Source: Zingiber officinale
Lineage: Eukaryota; Streptophyta; Magnoliopsida; Zingiberales; Zingiberaceae
Length of the DNA: 64,000 bases
Direction of reading: 5' to 3'
NCBI RefSeq assembly: GCF_018446385.1
Contig: NC_056002.1
Span: forward strand, 29,064,636 to 29,128,635
Shown: piece after piece, positions 11,218 through 21,706 of the stretch
Position numbering within the stretch: the first letter of the stretch is position 1
How the letters are laid out: each line of letters begins with the position of its first letter
Program-made: the position numbers and the translations under genes
Notes under the pieces: generated by a model
Databases searched by the model: none
What the model was told of the DNA's origin: nothing
The model's input: only the letters and a program-made list of their open reading frames with translations

Positions 11218-12220
11218 TGTTGGAGCAATCCCAATGGTCCGCGGGACCATGTGTTTTGGTGTTTGGGCAAAGGGTTTAAGTTAGGTTTACCCTCGTTATT
11301 TGATATGTGTACTTGAGTTGTGCAGGACTGCAGGTGACACATGTGACTCAGGTTAACGGCTTCGGGTTCGGTGAAGGATGGAGCATCCGAGGGACCGTGG
11401 ATAAGGCAGCAAGGACAAGGGCCGAGGGAAGCGACTTCGAGACATACGCGAAGGATGGCATTGGGGACGAGCAGCGGGCTTGGATGCATCCGAGGGACGA
11501 GAGCCAAAGGAAGTAGGCTTGAAGGCTAGAGGTCAAGGCTGCAAAGAAGAGTCAAGTGAGTCGTGAGGGTCCGAGTGCGAGAGAAATGTACTCGGGATGG
11601 GAAACCCTAAGTTTAGGGTTGTACCAGTCGACTGGTGGTGAGCACAGAAGCTTTCTATGCCCAAAACGGCTGGGACCAGTCGACTGGTCCAGGGACCAGT
11701 CGACTGATAGATAGCCGTTGAGAGAGACGTTGGGTTGGCACCAGTCGACTGGTGCAAGGACCAGTCGACTGGTAACGGGCAAATCAGCAAGGCTAATTTC
11801 CCCAAGCTCTATAAGAGGGAGCTTGGGATGGCCGGTCAACCTGATGAAATTAGACTTGGTTAAAGCCTAATTAGTAGTCACAAGAGTTCTCAAGTGCTTG
11901 TGTAATCCAAGAGGTCTTGGTGTGTTTGTGGTGAGGTTTCTCCACCCACAAGGAGCGACTTGAGATAGCCGGAGGTTGCCGGGGGCTAATCCACCGACGG
12001 ATAGGGATCGTCCACCTTACGGACAGCCGTGGAGTAGGAGCATCATCTCCGAACCACGTTACATCGACGTGTATTGGTTTGCTTGTTCTTTTCTTTGTCT
12101 TTAGCTTTTCGTAATTAGTATTTGTATTTCCGCTTGCGCACTAACGAATACGTAGGAAGCAAGTTATTGGGGGCGCCGTCTATCCAACCCCCCTTCAAGC
12201 CGGCCACCGATCGTCCAACA
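11218..12220 (+). repeat. D 5' LTR
   Basis: Starts TGTTGGAGCAATCCCAATGG and ends GTCCAACA. It differs from D's 3' LTR mainly in the palindrome array. It carries the TATA and array listed separately. Confidence 0.92.
11627..11815 (+). promoter_or_regulatory. D LTR promoter: CCAGTCGACTGG array and TATA
   Basis: Five copies of the palindrome ACCAGTCGACTGGT or close variants lie between 11627 and 11776. CTCTATAAGAGGG follows, with the TATA box at about 11810-11815. D's 3' LTR has five copies at 15508-15640 but in a different arrangement: the segment with GGTGAGCACAGAAGC is missing. Confidence 0.7.
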
Positions 12221-12222
12221 AG

Positions 12223-12234
12223 TGGTATCAGAGC
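12223..12234 (+). promoter_or_regulatory. D primer-binding site, initiator Met-tRNA
   Basis: TGGTATCAGAGC lies two bases after the 5' LTR. Confidence 0.9.
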
Positions 12235-12286
12235 GAGGATGCACTTCACCGGACTAACCGCCGAGAAGAGCAACGCATATAAGAAG

Positions 12287-13960
12287 ATGGCCGGGTTGAT
12301 TGTCCCTCCAAAATTTGAAGGAGGAAACCTTGGGGACATCACGTATTGGATGATGAGGATGGAGGTCTTCTTCAATACGGATTGGGACATCATGATGATT
12401 ATCAAGGACCCATTCGAAGTCCCAAGAGATAAGAAGGGAAAAAGACTTCGACCACGACGTTGGACGGAAGAGCAAACCACACGATCGGAGGCAAACTCGA
12501 AGGTAATATCAATATTGATTGAAATTTTGCCTTCTAACGTGATAAGTCGTGTAGGTGACTATGAGAATGCCCACGATTTGTGGAGCAAGGTGAAGATGGT
12601 TCTACGGGAAGAACCTAAACCTACACAAGAAGAAGAAGAACCCAAGGAGATGGGTTTAATTGCTCAAGTTGAGGAGGAGCAAACGGAAGTTGAGTCATGC
12701 TCAACATCCGAGGAGATAGAGGAGAAGGATGAAGAAATGCTATCCACTAGTGTGGATGAGGAGACATCCTCAAGGGTTGAAGAAAAGTCCAAGACAAGTG
12801 AAGAGGATGAAGAAGAGGTCTTGGAGGTCAACCTAGTGAGCACCTCCACCGAAGCAAAATCAAAAGCTCACATTGTGTGCTTCGGGTGCAATGAAAGGGG
12901 ACACTACAAAAGTAGATGTCCTATGGGTAAGAAAGAGGTATCTCCTAAACCCAATCAAGTTATTTTGAATACTAACATGGGTTGTAGGAATAAAGAAGCC
13001 CAAAAGAAGGAGAAGAAATGGCACATAGTGTGCTTCACGTGTGGTGAGCGGGGTCATTACCACACCAAATGCCCAAAGAAGAAAGAAATCAAGAAGTTGG
13101 CGCATTTGAAGAAATGGGAGAACAAGAGAAGCAAGAGTCAAGGGGGAGCTTCAAGGGTAAGGGAGGTATACCCTAACTTGAATCGTAATTCAAATTCTTA
13201 TATTCCCATGCATGCTAGGATAAATAATGATAATCATTATATAGCAATGAAGAATTTTGGATTTAAGTATCATGATAGAAATAGGGTTAATGTAGATCAA
13301 AACCCTAGGAGGCCAATTCATGAAAAATCTAGGAATGGTAGACCTAAGAAGACCCAAGGCATTAATCCCAAGAAGGGGAGACACATGCCTAGAAAGGGTA
13401 GGTCTAGGAATGTCCAAGGTGGACATGTTGACTCTAGGGTTAGGAACCTAGAAAGGGAGAATCAAGCTTTGAAGGCAAAGCTTGATGGTTTAGAGAAATT
13501 CCTTAAGAGATTCGCTATTGGATCTAAGGGATTAAGTATGGTGTTGGGGAGTCATAAACCCAACAATGATAGATCGGGTTTGGGATACCGATCTAGTGTC
13601 TCCAAGGTCAAAAGGAGACCATGTGCTAAGGTGGCACATGATAAGGGCAAGGGAGAGTCCTCCAAAGCTAAGGGAAAGTCTTATGCTAGGGTTGCATATG
13701 ACTATAGCAAGGAGAAGCCAATAAATGGCAAGGAAAAGTCATTTAATGGTAAGAAGAAATTAACCAAGGACAAGGTGTCCAAGGTTAAGAAAGTTACGTT
13801 TGTAGGCCAAGTGTCACCGGGGGTGGACCGATGTGGCCTAGCCATTGTGGATGAGTCACCTAGGGAGGTGACTAAGGCAAAGAGCTCTAGGGGGAGCTCT
13901 AAGAGTCAATTTGAGACTCATGGCCAATGGATCTCAGGTGGGTACTACTTGGGAGTCTAG
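12287..13960 (+). CDS. D Gag-like protein, intact
   Basis: Uninterrupted frame of about 557 aa. The start at 12287 (MAGLIVPPKFEGG) was chosen because C starts at the same place. A further in-frame ATG at 12239 is not conserved in C, and the frame upstream of it lies in the LTR. The N-terminus has the Copia gag pattern (GDITYWMMRMEVFF). A long acidic Glu/Ser stretch is followed by two CCHC zinc knuckles, CFGCNERGHYKSRC (Cys about residue 198) and CFTCGERGHYHTKC (about 249). A basic part rich in Arg, Lys and Asn follows, then a helical segment (NLERENQALKAKLDGLEKFL). The C-terminus ends GGYYLGV. It would bind RNA and build the particle. No protease or polymerase follows. Confidence 0.9.
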   Translation: MAGLIVPPKFEGGNLGDITYWMMRMEVFFNTDWDIMMIIKDPFEVPRDKKGKRLRPRRWTEEQTTRSEANSKVISILIEILPSNVISRVGDYENAHDLWSKVKMVLREEPKPTQEEEEPKEMGLIAQVEEEQTEVESCSTSEEIEEKDEEMLSTSVDEETSSRVEEKSKTSEEDEEEVLEVNLVSTSTEAKSKAHIVCFGCNERGHYKSRCPMGKKEVSPKPNQVILNTNMGCRNKEAQKKEKKWHIVCFTCGERGHYHTKCPKKKEIKKLAHLKKWENKRSKSQGGASRVREVYPNLNRNSNSYIPMHARINNDNHYIAMKNFGFKYHDRNRVNVDQNPRRPIHEKSRNGRPKKTQGINPKKGRHMPRKGRSRNVQGGHVDSRVRNLERENQALKAKLDGLEKFLKRFAIGSKGLSMVLGSHKPNNDRSGLGYRSSVSKVKRRPCAKVAHDKGKGESSKAKGKSYARVAYDYSKEKPINGKEKSFNGKKKLTKDKVSKVKKVTFVGQVSPGVDRCGLAIVDESPREVTKAKSSRGSSKSQFETHGQWISGGYYLGV

Positions 13961-15102
13961 AGGAGCCATGGAGTGTGCCAAAAGGTTTGGAGATGGATTT
14001 GAGTCTCAAACCTAGGGATTTGGCACACATGGTTTGTGTTTCATGCAAGAAATATGACATTTGGGGTCATATTGCATGATAATTAGTTTTGGATGTATAG
14101 ATGCCATATAAACCAATGCTAGGGATGCATTGTGGGTTGGTATGGGCAAATACATCAAAAGGAAGCCAAAACTAGGACTTTAGGTCAAGGTTCAATTGAA
14201 CCATTTAGTTAGTTTTGGATTTTGTGTCAATCTTGGGATTGGTGATAGATACATTTTGTAATGTATTTTTCCCAAGTAGACAAGGGTACAATAGACCTCT
14301 CCACAAAATTTGGGGAGTTTTGGAGGTCTAGGGAATTACTGGTGTATTTCTGAAGTTGGCCTGAAAAAGCTGATTTTTTCAGAAATAGGGTACCAGTCGA
14401 CTGGTACAGATACCAGTCGACTGGTAACAGTGTTTTTCGACCACAGAATGGTTCTGTAAGGTTGTGTCGAAGGGGGCAGTCGACTGGCACTTAGGGCAGT
14501 CGACTGATACCAGTCTGAAATTGTTTTCAGCATTGGTTTGTGACCATGTCAACTCGCCTAGATGTATGGGATCCAAGGGGGATTAATACATGAGTTTAGG
14601 GTCAGTTTGGATGATAAGTTTTCAACAATTGGGATATTGTTGGAGAACTTTTTGGATGTTAGGCAAAGGGGGAGAATTAAGGTGTAGTTGGGAAAACCTT
14701 TAGTGCCTTTGCGTAGGGGGAGCCTTGGGATAGGTTCTTAAAAAGCCCGTTGTAAAAATCCTAGCTTATTGGGGAGCATAGGTGTAGGGGGAGCCTTGGG
14801 ATAGGTTCTTAAAAAGCCCTGTGATAAAATCCTTGCTCAATGGGGAGCGTAGGTGTAGGGGGAGCCTTGTGATAAGTTCCAATTCATGATACATTCATTC
14901 GGCGGTTGCCAAGTGTGTAGCCTTGGCAACGTAAGTCCATTCGGCGGTTGCCAAGTGTGTAGCCTTGGCAACGTAAGTCCATTCGGCGGAGTAAGTCCAA
15001 GTGTGTAGCCTTGGCATCGTAAGTCCATTGTTTTTAGCATGTTTATTTGCTATATATTTTCCCTAACTTAAACGTATTGCCAAACACCAAAAAGGGGGAG
15101 AT
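13961..15102 (+). other. D post-gag region with repeats and purine tracts
   Basis: Non-coding, collinear with C 21707-22874. Four CAGTCGACTGG-type palindromes lie at about 14395-14510, the same motif as in the LTR. Units of about 78 bp containing TAGGGGGAGCCTTGGGATA lie at about 14704-14880. A 42-46-bp repeat around CCAAGTGTGTAGCCTTGGCA has three units from 14896 to about 15025. AAAAAGGGGGAGAT directly precedes the 3' LTR and is the polypurine tract. Several GGGGGAG purine tracts are a feature I associate with Sirevirus-type Copia elements. Confidence 0.75.
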
Positions 15103-16090
15103 TGTTGGAGCAATCCCAATGGTCCGCGGGACCATGTGTTTTGGTGTTTGGGCAAAGGGTTTAAGTTAGGTTTACCCTCGTTATTTGATATGTGTACTTG
15201 AGTTGTGCAGGACTACAGGTGACACATGTGACTCAGGTTGACGGCTTCGGGTCCGGTGAAGGATGGAGCATCCGAGGGACCGTGGACAAGGCAGCAAGGA
15301 CAAGGGCCGAGGAAAGCGACTTCGAGGCATACACAAAGGATGACATTGGGGACGAGCCGCGGGCTTGGATGCATCCGAGGGACGAGAGCCAAAGGAAGTA
15401 GGCTTGAAGGCTAGAAGTCAAGGCTGCAAAGAAGAGTCAAGTGAGTCGTGAGGGTCCGAGTGCGAGAGAAATGTACTCGGGATGGGAAACCCTAAGTTTA
15501 GGGTTGTACCAGTCGACTGGTACTGGGACAACGGCTGGGACCAGTCGACTGGTCCAGGGACCAGTCGACTGATAGATAGCCGTTGAGAGAGACGTTGGGT
15601 TGGCACCAGTCGACTGGTGCAAGGACTAGTCGACTGGTAACGGGCAAATCAGCAAGGCTGATTTCCCCAAACTCTATAAGAGGGAGCTTGGGATGACCGG
15701 TCAACCTGACGAAATTAGACTTGGTTAAAACCTAATTAGTAGTCACAAGAGTTCTCAAGTGCTTGTGTAATCCAAGAGGTCTTGGTGTGTTTGTGGTGAG
15801 GTTTCTCCACCCACAAGGAGCGACTTGAGATAGCTGGAGGTTACCGGGGGCTAATCCACCGACGGATAGGGATCGTCCACCTTACGGACAGCCGTGGAGT
15901 AGGAGCATCATCTCCGAACCACGTTACATCGACGTGTATTGGTTTGCTTGTTCTTTTCTTTGTCTTTAGCTCTCATATTCGTAATTAGTATTTGTATTTC
16001 CGCTTGCGCACTAACGAATACGTAGGAAGCGAGTTATTGGGGGCGCCGTCTATCCAACCTCCCTTCAAGTCGGCCACCGATCGTCCAACA
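15103..16090 (+). repeat. D 3' LTR
   Basis: A 988-bp copy of the LTR, from TGTTGGAGCAATCC to GTCCAACA. It is 15 bp shorter than the 5' LTR because the palindrome array is arranged differently; the rest is nearly the same. Confidence 0.92.
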
Positions 16091-17143
16091 TATTGTACTA
16101 GTATAGTAAACATAGGACTGTGTGCTGAATTTTATAACAACCTAGTGAAAGTAGATAACCTCACCTATACTACTAGGGTAGCTGGTACTGATATCACGCT
16201 ATCCCCTAGTGTCATGCAGGACTTTTTAGAGTTACGGTCGTCTACTTGTCTCTTTCAGTGTTATCCTCCCAGGGTTCTACCATTTGGAGATCTCTACTCA
16301 CATATTACTCTTGATACGATTTATTCGTATTTTTTTGGGGCCAAGCGAGTACCCACTATGACCCAGTTTAGGTCAGTTGCTCTTCGAGTCCAGGACTACG
16401 CCCTTTATAGGGTCTTAGTCTTTTGCATTCTACCATTGACCACTCGCGATATCGCGGTGATGCGTCCTTTCCACTCTTTTCTTCTCTATGCCTTGTGTCA
16501 TATGTTAGATATTGACATCAGTTTACATATTTTTTCTACCATTATCTACTCGGCCGGATTTGTGACTAGTGGACGAGTTCATATGTCATACTGTCATATT
16601 TTGACAGCATATATTGCCTACTTGGGCATTGATGTCACCAGAGGTGATATTTGCCCTATGACCGAGTTTGACGTTATAGGAACTAGGAACTTTTCCCTAG
16701 CTGGTGTCCATATAGATGATGAGGGTATCATGTCTTGGCAGAGGGGGGCACAACACCAACCTGACTCAGATGCCCGGCAGGAGGAGGCAGAGTAGGATGA
16801 GTTTTTTCTCACACTGTTTCCTGATGAGGCCGCTCCTGCCCCACCACCAGCTCGAGCACCACGTCCCGCTCCTCGCACTCTAGCCGATCGAGTATCCGGA
16901 CTAGAGAGAGCTATGTCGAGCCTCCAGCAGGAGTCCTCCGAGTTTCACTGAGACATACGGCGAGAGGTCTCCTACCTGTGACGAGAGGTGCGACAGGAGG
17001 TCTCCGATCTACGAAGAGATGTGTGGCAGGAGATCTCCGACCTGCGACAAGGCCTACGAGAGGATGACCAGACCCGTCACACTGAGCTATTGGCACTACT
17101 TCGTTCTTTGGGTTCCGGACCACCTCCTTCATCATCTCAGTAG

Positions 17144-18626
17144 TTGTGATTGTTATATAGTTCTGTTATGACTCTATTACAGCTCTTGTAGTACATCTTG
17201 ATCTATTGATTATCATTTCAAATTTGATTGGTTCTGCTCTAATTTAGTAGATTAGGATCATTAAAACTTAAACTACTTTCAAAATGAGTGTTTTAAATTC
17301 TAGGTTAAAATTGTTTTATTTTTCAAAACCTTCCTACTTTAAGAATTTCAAAATAATTTTACCCTCAAATTAGAAAAATCTCTTAGAAATCATGTTCCCC
17401 TAGGACTAGTACTTGAGCATCTCCCCAACACCCTAGGTTTACCTTGCTTGTGATTGACAAATATAGAAAGGAGTGAGATGCATAGGCCAGTTGTCTGGAC
17501 TTAAGATGCTTATATCAATGCATCGATATAAGTCTGGGCGTTAAATACCGAACATATATTGATCAAGTTAAGTTATTTAGTTTAATCAAACACTAACTGA
17601 TTACAATACAGATAACTTGACTAACCAAGTAAAAGCTGCTATCTTCTGATATATAGTTAGTAAGTACTTAATTGGTTAGACAGCTATTTTGAATATCAGG
17701 TTTATGGAGAGGATTAAATCAACTTATTTTCACACTTAGCACCAAAATTATTTTCTCCGCTTTAAATTCTTTGGAAATCTAATTTGATAAATATATTTTT
17801 GAAAACTAGCTTTTATAAACTAAGCTTTTAAATTAGATCCTTAAACTAAGGTGTTGAAAATTAAATCTTTTACAAACTTAGTGTTGAAAAATAAAAATTT
17901 TAATCAGTTTTGAAAAGTAGATTTTCCAAACTTAGTTAAAAAAAGTATTTCAAAGTTGAAACTTATTTTGAAAATTTAAAACCTTTATCTTAAAATTTTG
18001 GTTTTGAAAAACTCATGTTTGAAAAGTATTTTAAAGTTGACACTTACTTTGAAAATTTAAACCTTGATCTTGAAGTTTTGGTGTTGAAAACAAATGTTTG
18101 ACAAATGTTTCAGGGTTGAAACTTATTTTAAAAATTTAACTTGAACTTGAACTTTGGAACTTATACACTTATGCTTAAAACTTAAACTTGAAAATTAGCT
18201 TTTTAATTGTTTTTAATTGGAAAATACTTTTTAAGATTGCAAATTCACTTTGAAAATTAAATTAATTTGGCAAAAATTATCTTTCAAAATGCACTAAGTT
18301 ATCTTGCAACAATTAGCTACTTCTCAAAAACTTAGTTATTTTCTAAAGGCTAAAAGCTAATGCTTTAAGCAAGTTTTCAAAAGTTTAAAATCTCCCGAGT
18401 TAACTTGACTTCATTTCTTAATTTTTATTTTTTTTTCTGTATTCTGTACTTGACCTATGTTCCTATTTGATGAATGTCAAAGGGGGAGGGATTGGTGGTT
18501 AAGTTAGAGCAACAAAAAGTCAAACTTAAAAACTAACTTAAACCTTAAATATCATGCTTGTTTTTTTTACTTGCATATTTCTTCACTAACTTAACCAGGT
18601 TATCATTCCATCAAAAAGGGGGAGAT
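17144..18626 (+). other. B 3' internal region, AT-rich, with purine tract
   Basis: Non-coding stretch after ORF2. Diverged repeats of TTGAAAAGTATTTTAAAGTTG and GAAAATTTAAACCTT lie at about 17870-18250. Purine tracts AAAGGGGGAGGG (near 18480) and AAAAAGGGGGAGAT (about 18613-18626) precede the 3' LTR. Confidence 0.7.
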
Positions 18627-19010
18627 TGTTGGTTTGGTTAGCACTAACGGTCTAACTCAGGTTTTGATGAATGACAAATTAGGTTCAGTTAGGTTTATCG
18701 TTGTCTAACACTTTGATCGAGTGTGCAGGCGAAGTCCAGACAGGTCGACGTGTTGACCGGATGTCTGGTACGAAGCCCAGCTAGGTCAACGGGCCGACCG
18801 AATAGCTGGCACGAAGTCCAAGCAAGTCGAGGGGCTGACCAGACGCTTGGCACGAAGTCCAACTAGGTTGACGGGCTGACCGGATAGCTGGCGAGAAGTC
18901 CAGACGGGTCGAAAGGTTGACCGGACGTCTGGCAGGTAAGTAAAGGTAAGTCACTGGAAGGGAGTGACTGTGAGGACGCATTCCCATGAAGGGAACTTAG
19001 GTGTCGATCC

Positions 19011-20038
19011 TATTGGAGCAATCCCAATGGTCCGCGGGACCATGTGTTTTGGTGTTTGGGCAAAGGGTTTAAGTTAGGTTTACCCTCATTATTTGATATG
19101 TGTACTTGAGTTGTGCAGGACTGCAGGTGACACATGTGACTCAGGTTGACGGCTTCGGGTCCGGTGAAGGATGGAGCATCCGAGGGACCGTGGGCAAGGC
19201 AGCAAGGACAAGGGCCGAGGGAAGCGACTTCGAGGCATACGCGAAGGATGGCATTGGGGACGAGTCGCAGGCTTGGATGCATCCGAGGGACGAGAGCCAA
19301 AGGAAGTAGGCTTGAAGGCTAGAGGTCAAGGCTGCAAAGAAGAGTCAAGTGAGTCGTGAGGGTCCGAGTGCGAGAGAAATGTACTCGGGATGGGAAACCC
19401 TAAGTTTAGGGTTGTACCAGTCGACTGGTACTGGAACCAGTCGACTGGTGGTGAGCACAGAAGCTTTCTGTGCCCAAAAAGGTTGGGACCAGTCGACTGG
19501 TCCAGGGACCAGTCGACTGATAGATAGCCGTTGAGAGAGATGTTGGGTTGGCACCAGTCGACTGGTGCAAGGACCAGTCGACTGGTAACGGGCAAATCAG
19601 CAAGGCTGATTTCCCCAAGCTGTATAAGAGGGAGCTTGGGATGGCCGGTCAACCTGACGAAATTAGACTTGGTTAAAGTCTAATTAGTAGTCACAAGAGT
19701 TCTCAAGTGCTTGTGTAATCCAAGAGGTCTTGGTGTGTTTGTGGTAAGGTTTCTCCACCCACAAGGAGCGACTTGAGATAGCCGGAGGTTACCGGAGGCT
19801 AATCCACCGACGGATAGGGATCGTCCACCTTACAGACAGTCGTGGAGTAGGAGCATCATCTCCGAACCACGTTACATCGACGTGTATTGGTTTGCTTGTT
19901 CTTTTCTTTGTCTTTAGCTCTCGTATTCGTAATTAGTATTTGTATTTCCGCTTGCGCACTAACGAATACGTAGGAAGCGACTTATTGGGGGCGCCGTCCA
20001 TTCAACCCCCCTTCTAGCCGGCCACCGATCCTCCAACA
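19011..20038 (+). repeat. C 5' LTR
   Basis: Starts TATTGGAGCAATCC (one change from TGTTGG) and ends CTCCAACA. Same length as the 3' LTR, with few differences by eye. Confidence 0.93.
19417..19628 (+). promoter_or_regulatory. C LTR promoter: CCAGTCGACTGG array and TATA
   Basis: Six CCAGTCGACTGG-type palindromes between 19417 and about 19586, then TGTATAAGAGGG with the TATA box at 19623-19628. C's 3' LTR has six copies at about 23281-23450 and TATA near 23487. Confidence 0.7.
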
Positions 20039-20040
20039 AG

Positions 20041-20052
20041 TGGTATCAGAGC
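20041..20052 (+). promoter_or_regulatory. C primer-binding site, initiator Met-tRNA
   Basis: TGGTATCAGAGC lies two bases after the 5' LTR. Confidence 0.9.
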
Positions 20053-20104
20053 GAGGACGCACTTCACCGGACTAACCGCCGAGAAGAGGAACGCATATAA
20101 GAAG

Positions 20105-21706
20105 ATGGCCGGGTTGATTGTCCCTCCAAAATTTGAAGGAGGAAGCCTTGGGGACATCACGTATTGGATGATGAGGATGGAGGTCTTCTTCAATACGGAT
20201 TGGGACATCATGATGATTATCAAGGACCCATTCGAAGTCCCAAGAGATAAGAAGGGAAAAAGACTTCGACCACGACGTTGGACAGAAGAGCAAACCACAC
20301 GATCGGAGGCAAACTCAAAGGTAATATCAATCTTAATAGATATATTGCCATCTAATGTGATAAATGGTGTAGGTGAGTATAAGAATGCCCACGAGTTGTG
20401 GAGTAAGGTGAAGATGGTTCTACAAAAAGAACCTAAACCTACACAAGAGGAAGAAGAACCCATTGAGATGGGTCTAGTTGCTCAAGTTGAAGAGGAGCAA
20501 ACGGAAGTTGAGCCATGCTCAACATCCGAGGAGGAGAAGGAGGATGAAGTAGCATCTACATCCTCAAAGGATGAAGAAGAAGTCTTGGAGGAGGTCAACT
20601 TAGTGAGCACCTCCACCGAAGCAAAGTCAAAGGACCACATCATTTGCTTCGGTTGCAATGAGAAGGGACACTACAAGAGTAGGTGTCCATTGGGTAAGAA
20701 GAAGGTAACTCCTAAACCCAATCAAGTTATTTTGAATACTAACATGGGTTGTAGGAATAAAGAAGCCCAAAAGAAGGAGAAGAAATGGCACATAGTGTGC
20801 TTTACGTGTGGTGAGCGGGGTCATTATCACACCAAATGCCCAAAGAAGAAAGAAATCAAGAAGTTGGCGCATTTGAAGAAATGGGAGAAGAAGAGAAGCA
20901 AGAATCAAGGGGGAGCTTCAAGGGTAAGGGAGGTATACCCTAATTTGAAATGCAATGCAAATTCTTATGTTCCCATGCATGCTAGGAAAAATAATGATTA
21001 TCATTATGTAGCAATGCAAAATTTTGGATTTAAGTATCATGATAGGAATAGGGTTAATGTAGATCAAAACCCTAGGAGGCCAATTCATGAAAAATCTAGG
21101 AATGGTAGACCTAAGGAGGCACAAGGCATTAATCCAAAGAAGGGGAGACACATGCCTAGAAAGGGTAGGTCTAGGAATGTCCAAGGTGGACATGTTGACG
21201 CTAGGTTTAGGAACCTAGAAAGGGAGAATCAAGCTTTGAAGGCAAAGCTTGATGGTTTAGAGAAATTCCTTAAGAGATTCACTATTGGATCTAAGGAATT
21301 AAGGATGGTGTTGGGTAGCCAAAGACCCAACACTGATAGATCGGGCTTGGGATACCGATCTAGTCCCTCCAAGGCTAATAAGAGATCATATGCTAGGGTG
21401 GCAAATGATCATGGCAAGGGAGAGTCCTCCAAGGCTAAGGGAAAGTCTTATGCTAGGGTTGCATATGACTATGGCAAGGAAAAGCCATTCAATGGTAAGA
21501 AGAAATTAACTAAGGACAAGGTGTCCAAGGTTAAGAAAGTTACGTTTGTAGGCCAAGTGTCACCGGGGGTGGACCGATGTGGCCTAGCCATTATGGATGA
21601 GTCACCTAGGGATGTGGCTAAGGCAAAGAGCTCTAGGGGGAGCTCTAAGAGTCAATTTGGGACCCATGGCCAATGGATCTCAGGTGGGTACTACTTGGGA
21701 GTCTAG
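20105..21706 (+). CDS. C Gag-like protein, intact
   Basis: Uninterrupted 533-aa frame, collinear with D's Gag and about 24 aa shorter because the acidic stretch is shorter. Two CCHC knuckles are visible: CFGCNEKGHYKSRC (first Cys about residue 181) and CFTCGERGHYHTKC (about 232). A basic region, a helical segment (NLERENQALKAKLDGLEKFL) and the same GGYYLGV ending follow. There is no upstream ATG before 20105 in the internal region. Preservation of both reading frames in C and D suggests selection on Gag function or very recent insertion. Confidence 0.92.
   Translation: MAGLIVPPKFEGGSLGDITYWMMRMEVFFNTDWDIMMIIKDPFEVPRDKKGKRLRPRRWTEEQTTRSEANSKVISILIDILPSNVINGVGEYKNAHELWSKVKMVLQKEPKPTQEEEEPIEMGLVAQVEEEQTEVEPCSTSEEEKEDEVASTSSKDEEEVLEEVNLVSTSTEAKSKDHIICFGCNEKGHYKSRCPLGKKKVTPKPNQVILNTNMGCRNKEAQKKEKKWHIVCFTCGERGHYHTKCPKKKEIKKLAHLKKWEKKRSKNQGGASRVREVYPNLKCNANSYVPMHARKNNDYHYVAMQNFGFKYHDRNRVNVDQNPRRPIHEKSRNGRPKEAQGINPKKGRHMPRKGRSRNVQGGHVDARFRNLERENQALKAKLDGLEKFLKRFTIGSKELRMVLGSQRPNTDRSGLGYRSSPSKANKRSYARVANDHGKGESSKAKGKSYARVAYDYGKEKPFNGKKKLTKDKVSKVKKVTFVGQVSPGVDRCGLAIMDESPRDVAKAKSSRGSSKSQFGTHGQWISGGYYLGV

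Larger units (their letters stand above)
11218..16090 (+). mobile_element. gag-only LTR element D, inserted in B ORF2
   Basis: Complete 4873-bp LTR element with 5-bp flanks tactg (11213-11217) and tattg (16091-16095), a target duplication with one change. LTRs are 11218-12220 (1003 bp) and 15103-16090 (988 bp). The internal region of about 2.9 kb has a Met-tRNA primer site, one intact gag ORF, arrays of short repeats and a purine tract. No pol is present. It belongs to the same family as C. Confidence 0.93.
10931..17143 (+). pseudogene. B ORF2, plant-transposon-type protein, split by D and with stops
   Basis: A second ORF of B that is not Gag or Pol. Exon 1 is 10931-10941 (MAPR). A GT-AG intron of about 75 bp follows (10942-11016). 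Exon 2 is 11017-11217, then element D interrupts, and the frame resumes at 16096. Leaving D out, the frame runs across the junction without a shift. The visible parts include IYMVIRTKCLDREFF, IGLCAEFYNNL and a Pro-rich then coiled-coil-like C-terminus ending in SSSQ at 17143. That is about 420 codons. Stops interrupt it at 16793 (TAG), 16949 and 16979 (TGA). It resembles the 'putative plant transposon protein' family of non-autonomous plant retroelements; this is from memory and unchecked. Its function is unknown. Confidence 0.7.

Noticed and set aside
11307..11516. Small plus-strand frame repeated at 15192, 19100 and 22964
   Set aside because: It recurs because it lies in the C/D LTRs; no protein features, and it precedes the LTR promoter.
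12122..12286. N-terminal extension of the D gag frame
   Set aside because: Most of it lies in the 5' LTR and primer site; C has no corresponding start, so translation from 12287 is more likely.
15992..16090. Start of the 15992-16795 frame
   Set aside because: The first 99 bases are D's 3' LTR; the real coding sequence from 16096 belongs to B's ORF2 interrupted by D.
19326..19652. Minus-strand frames with repeated QSTG, SRLV and PVDW strings
   Set aside because: These are translations of the CCAGTCGACTGG DNA palindrome array, not protein repeats.
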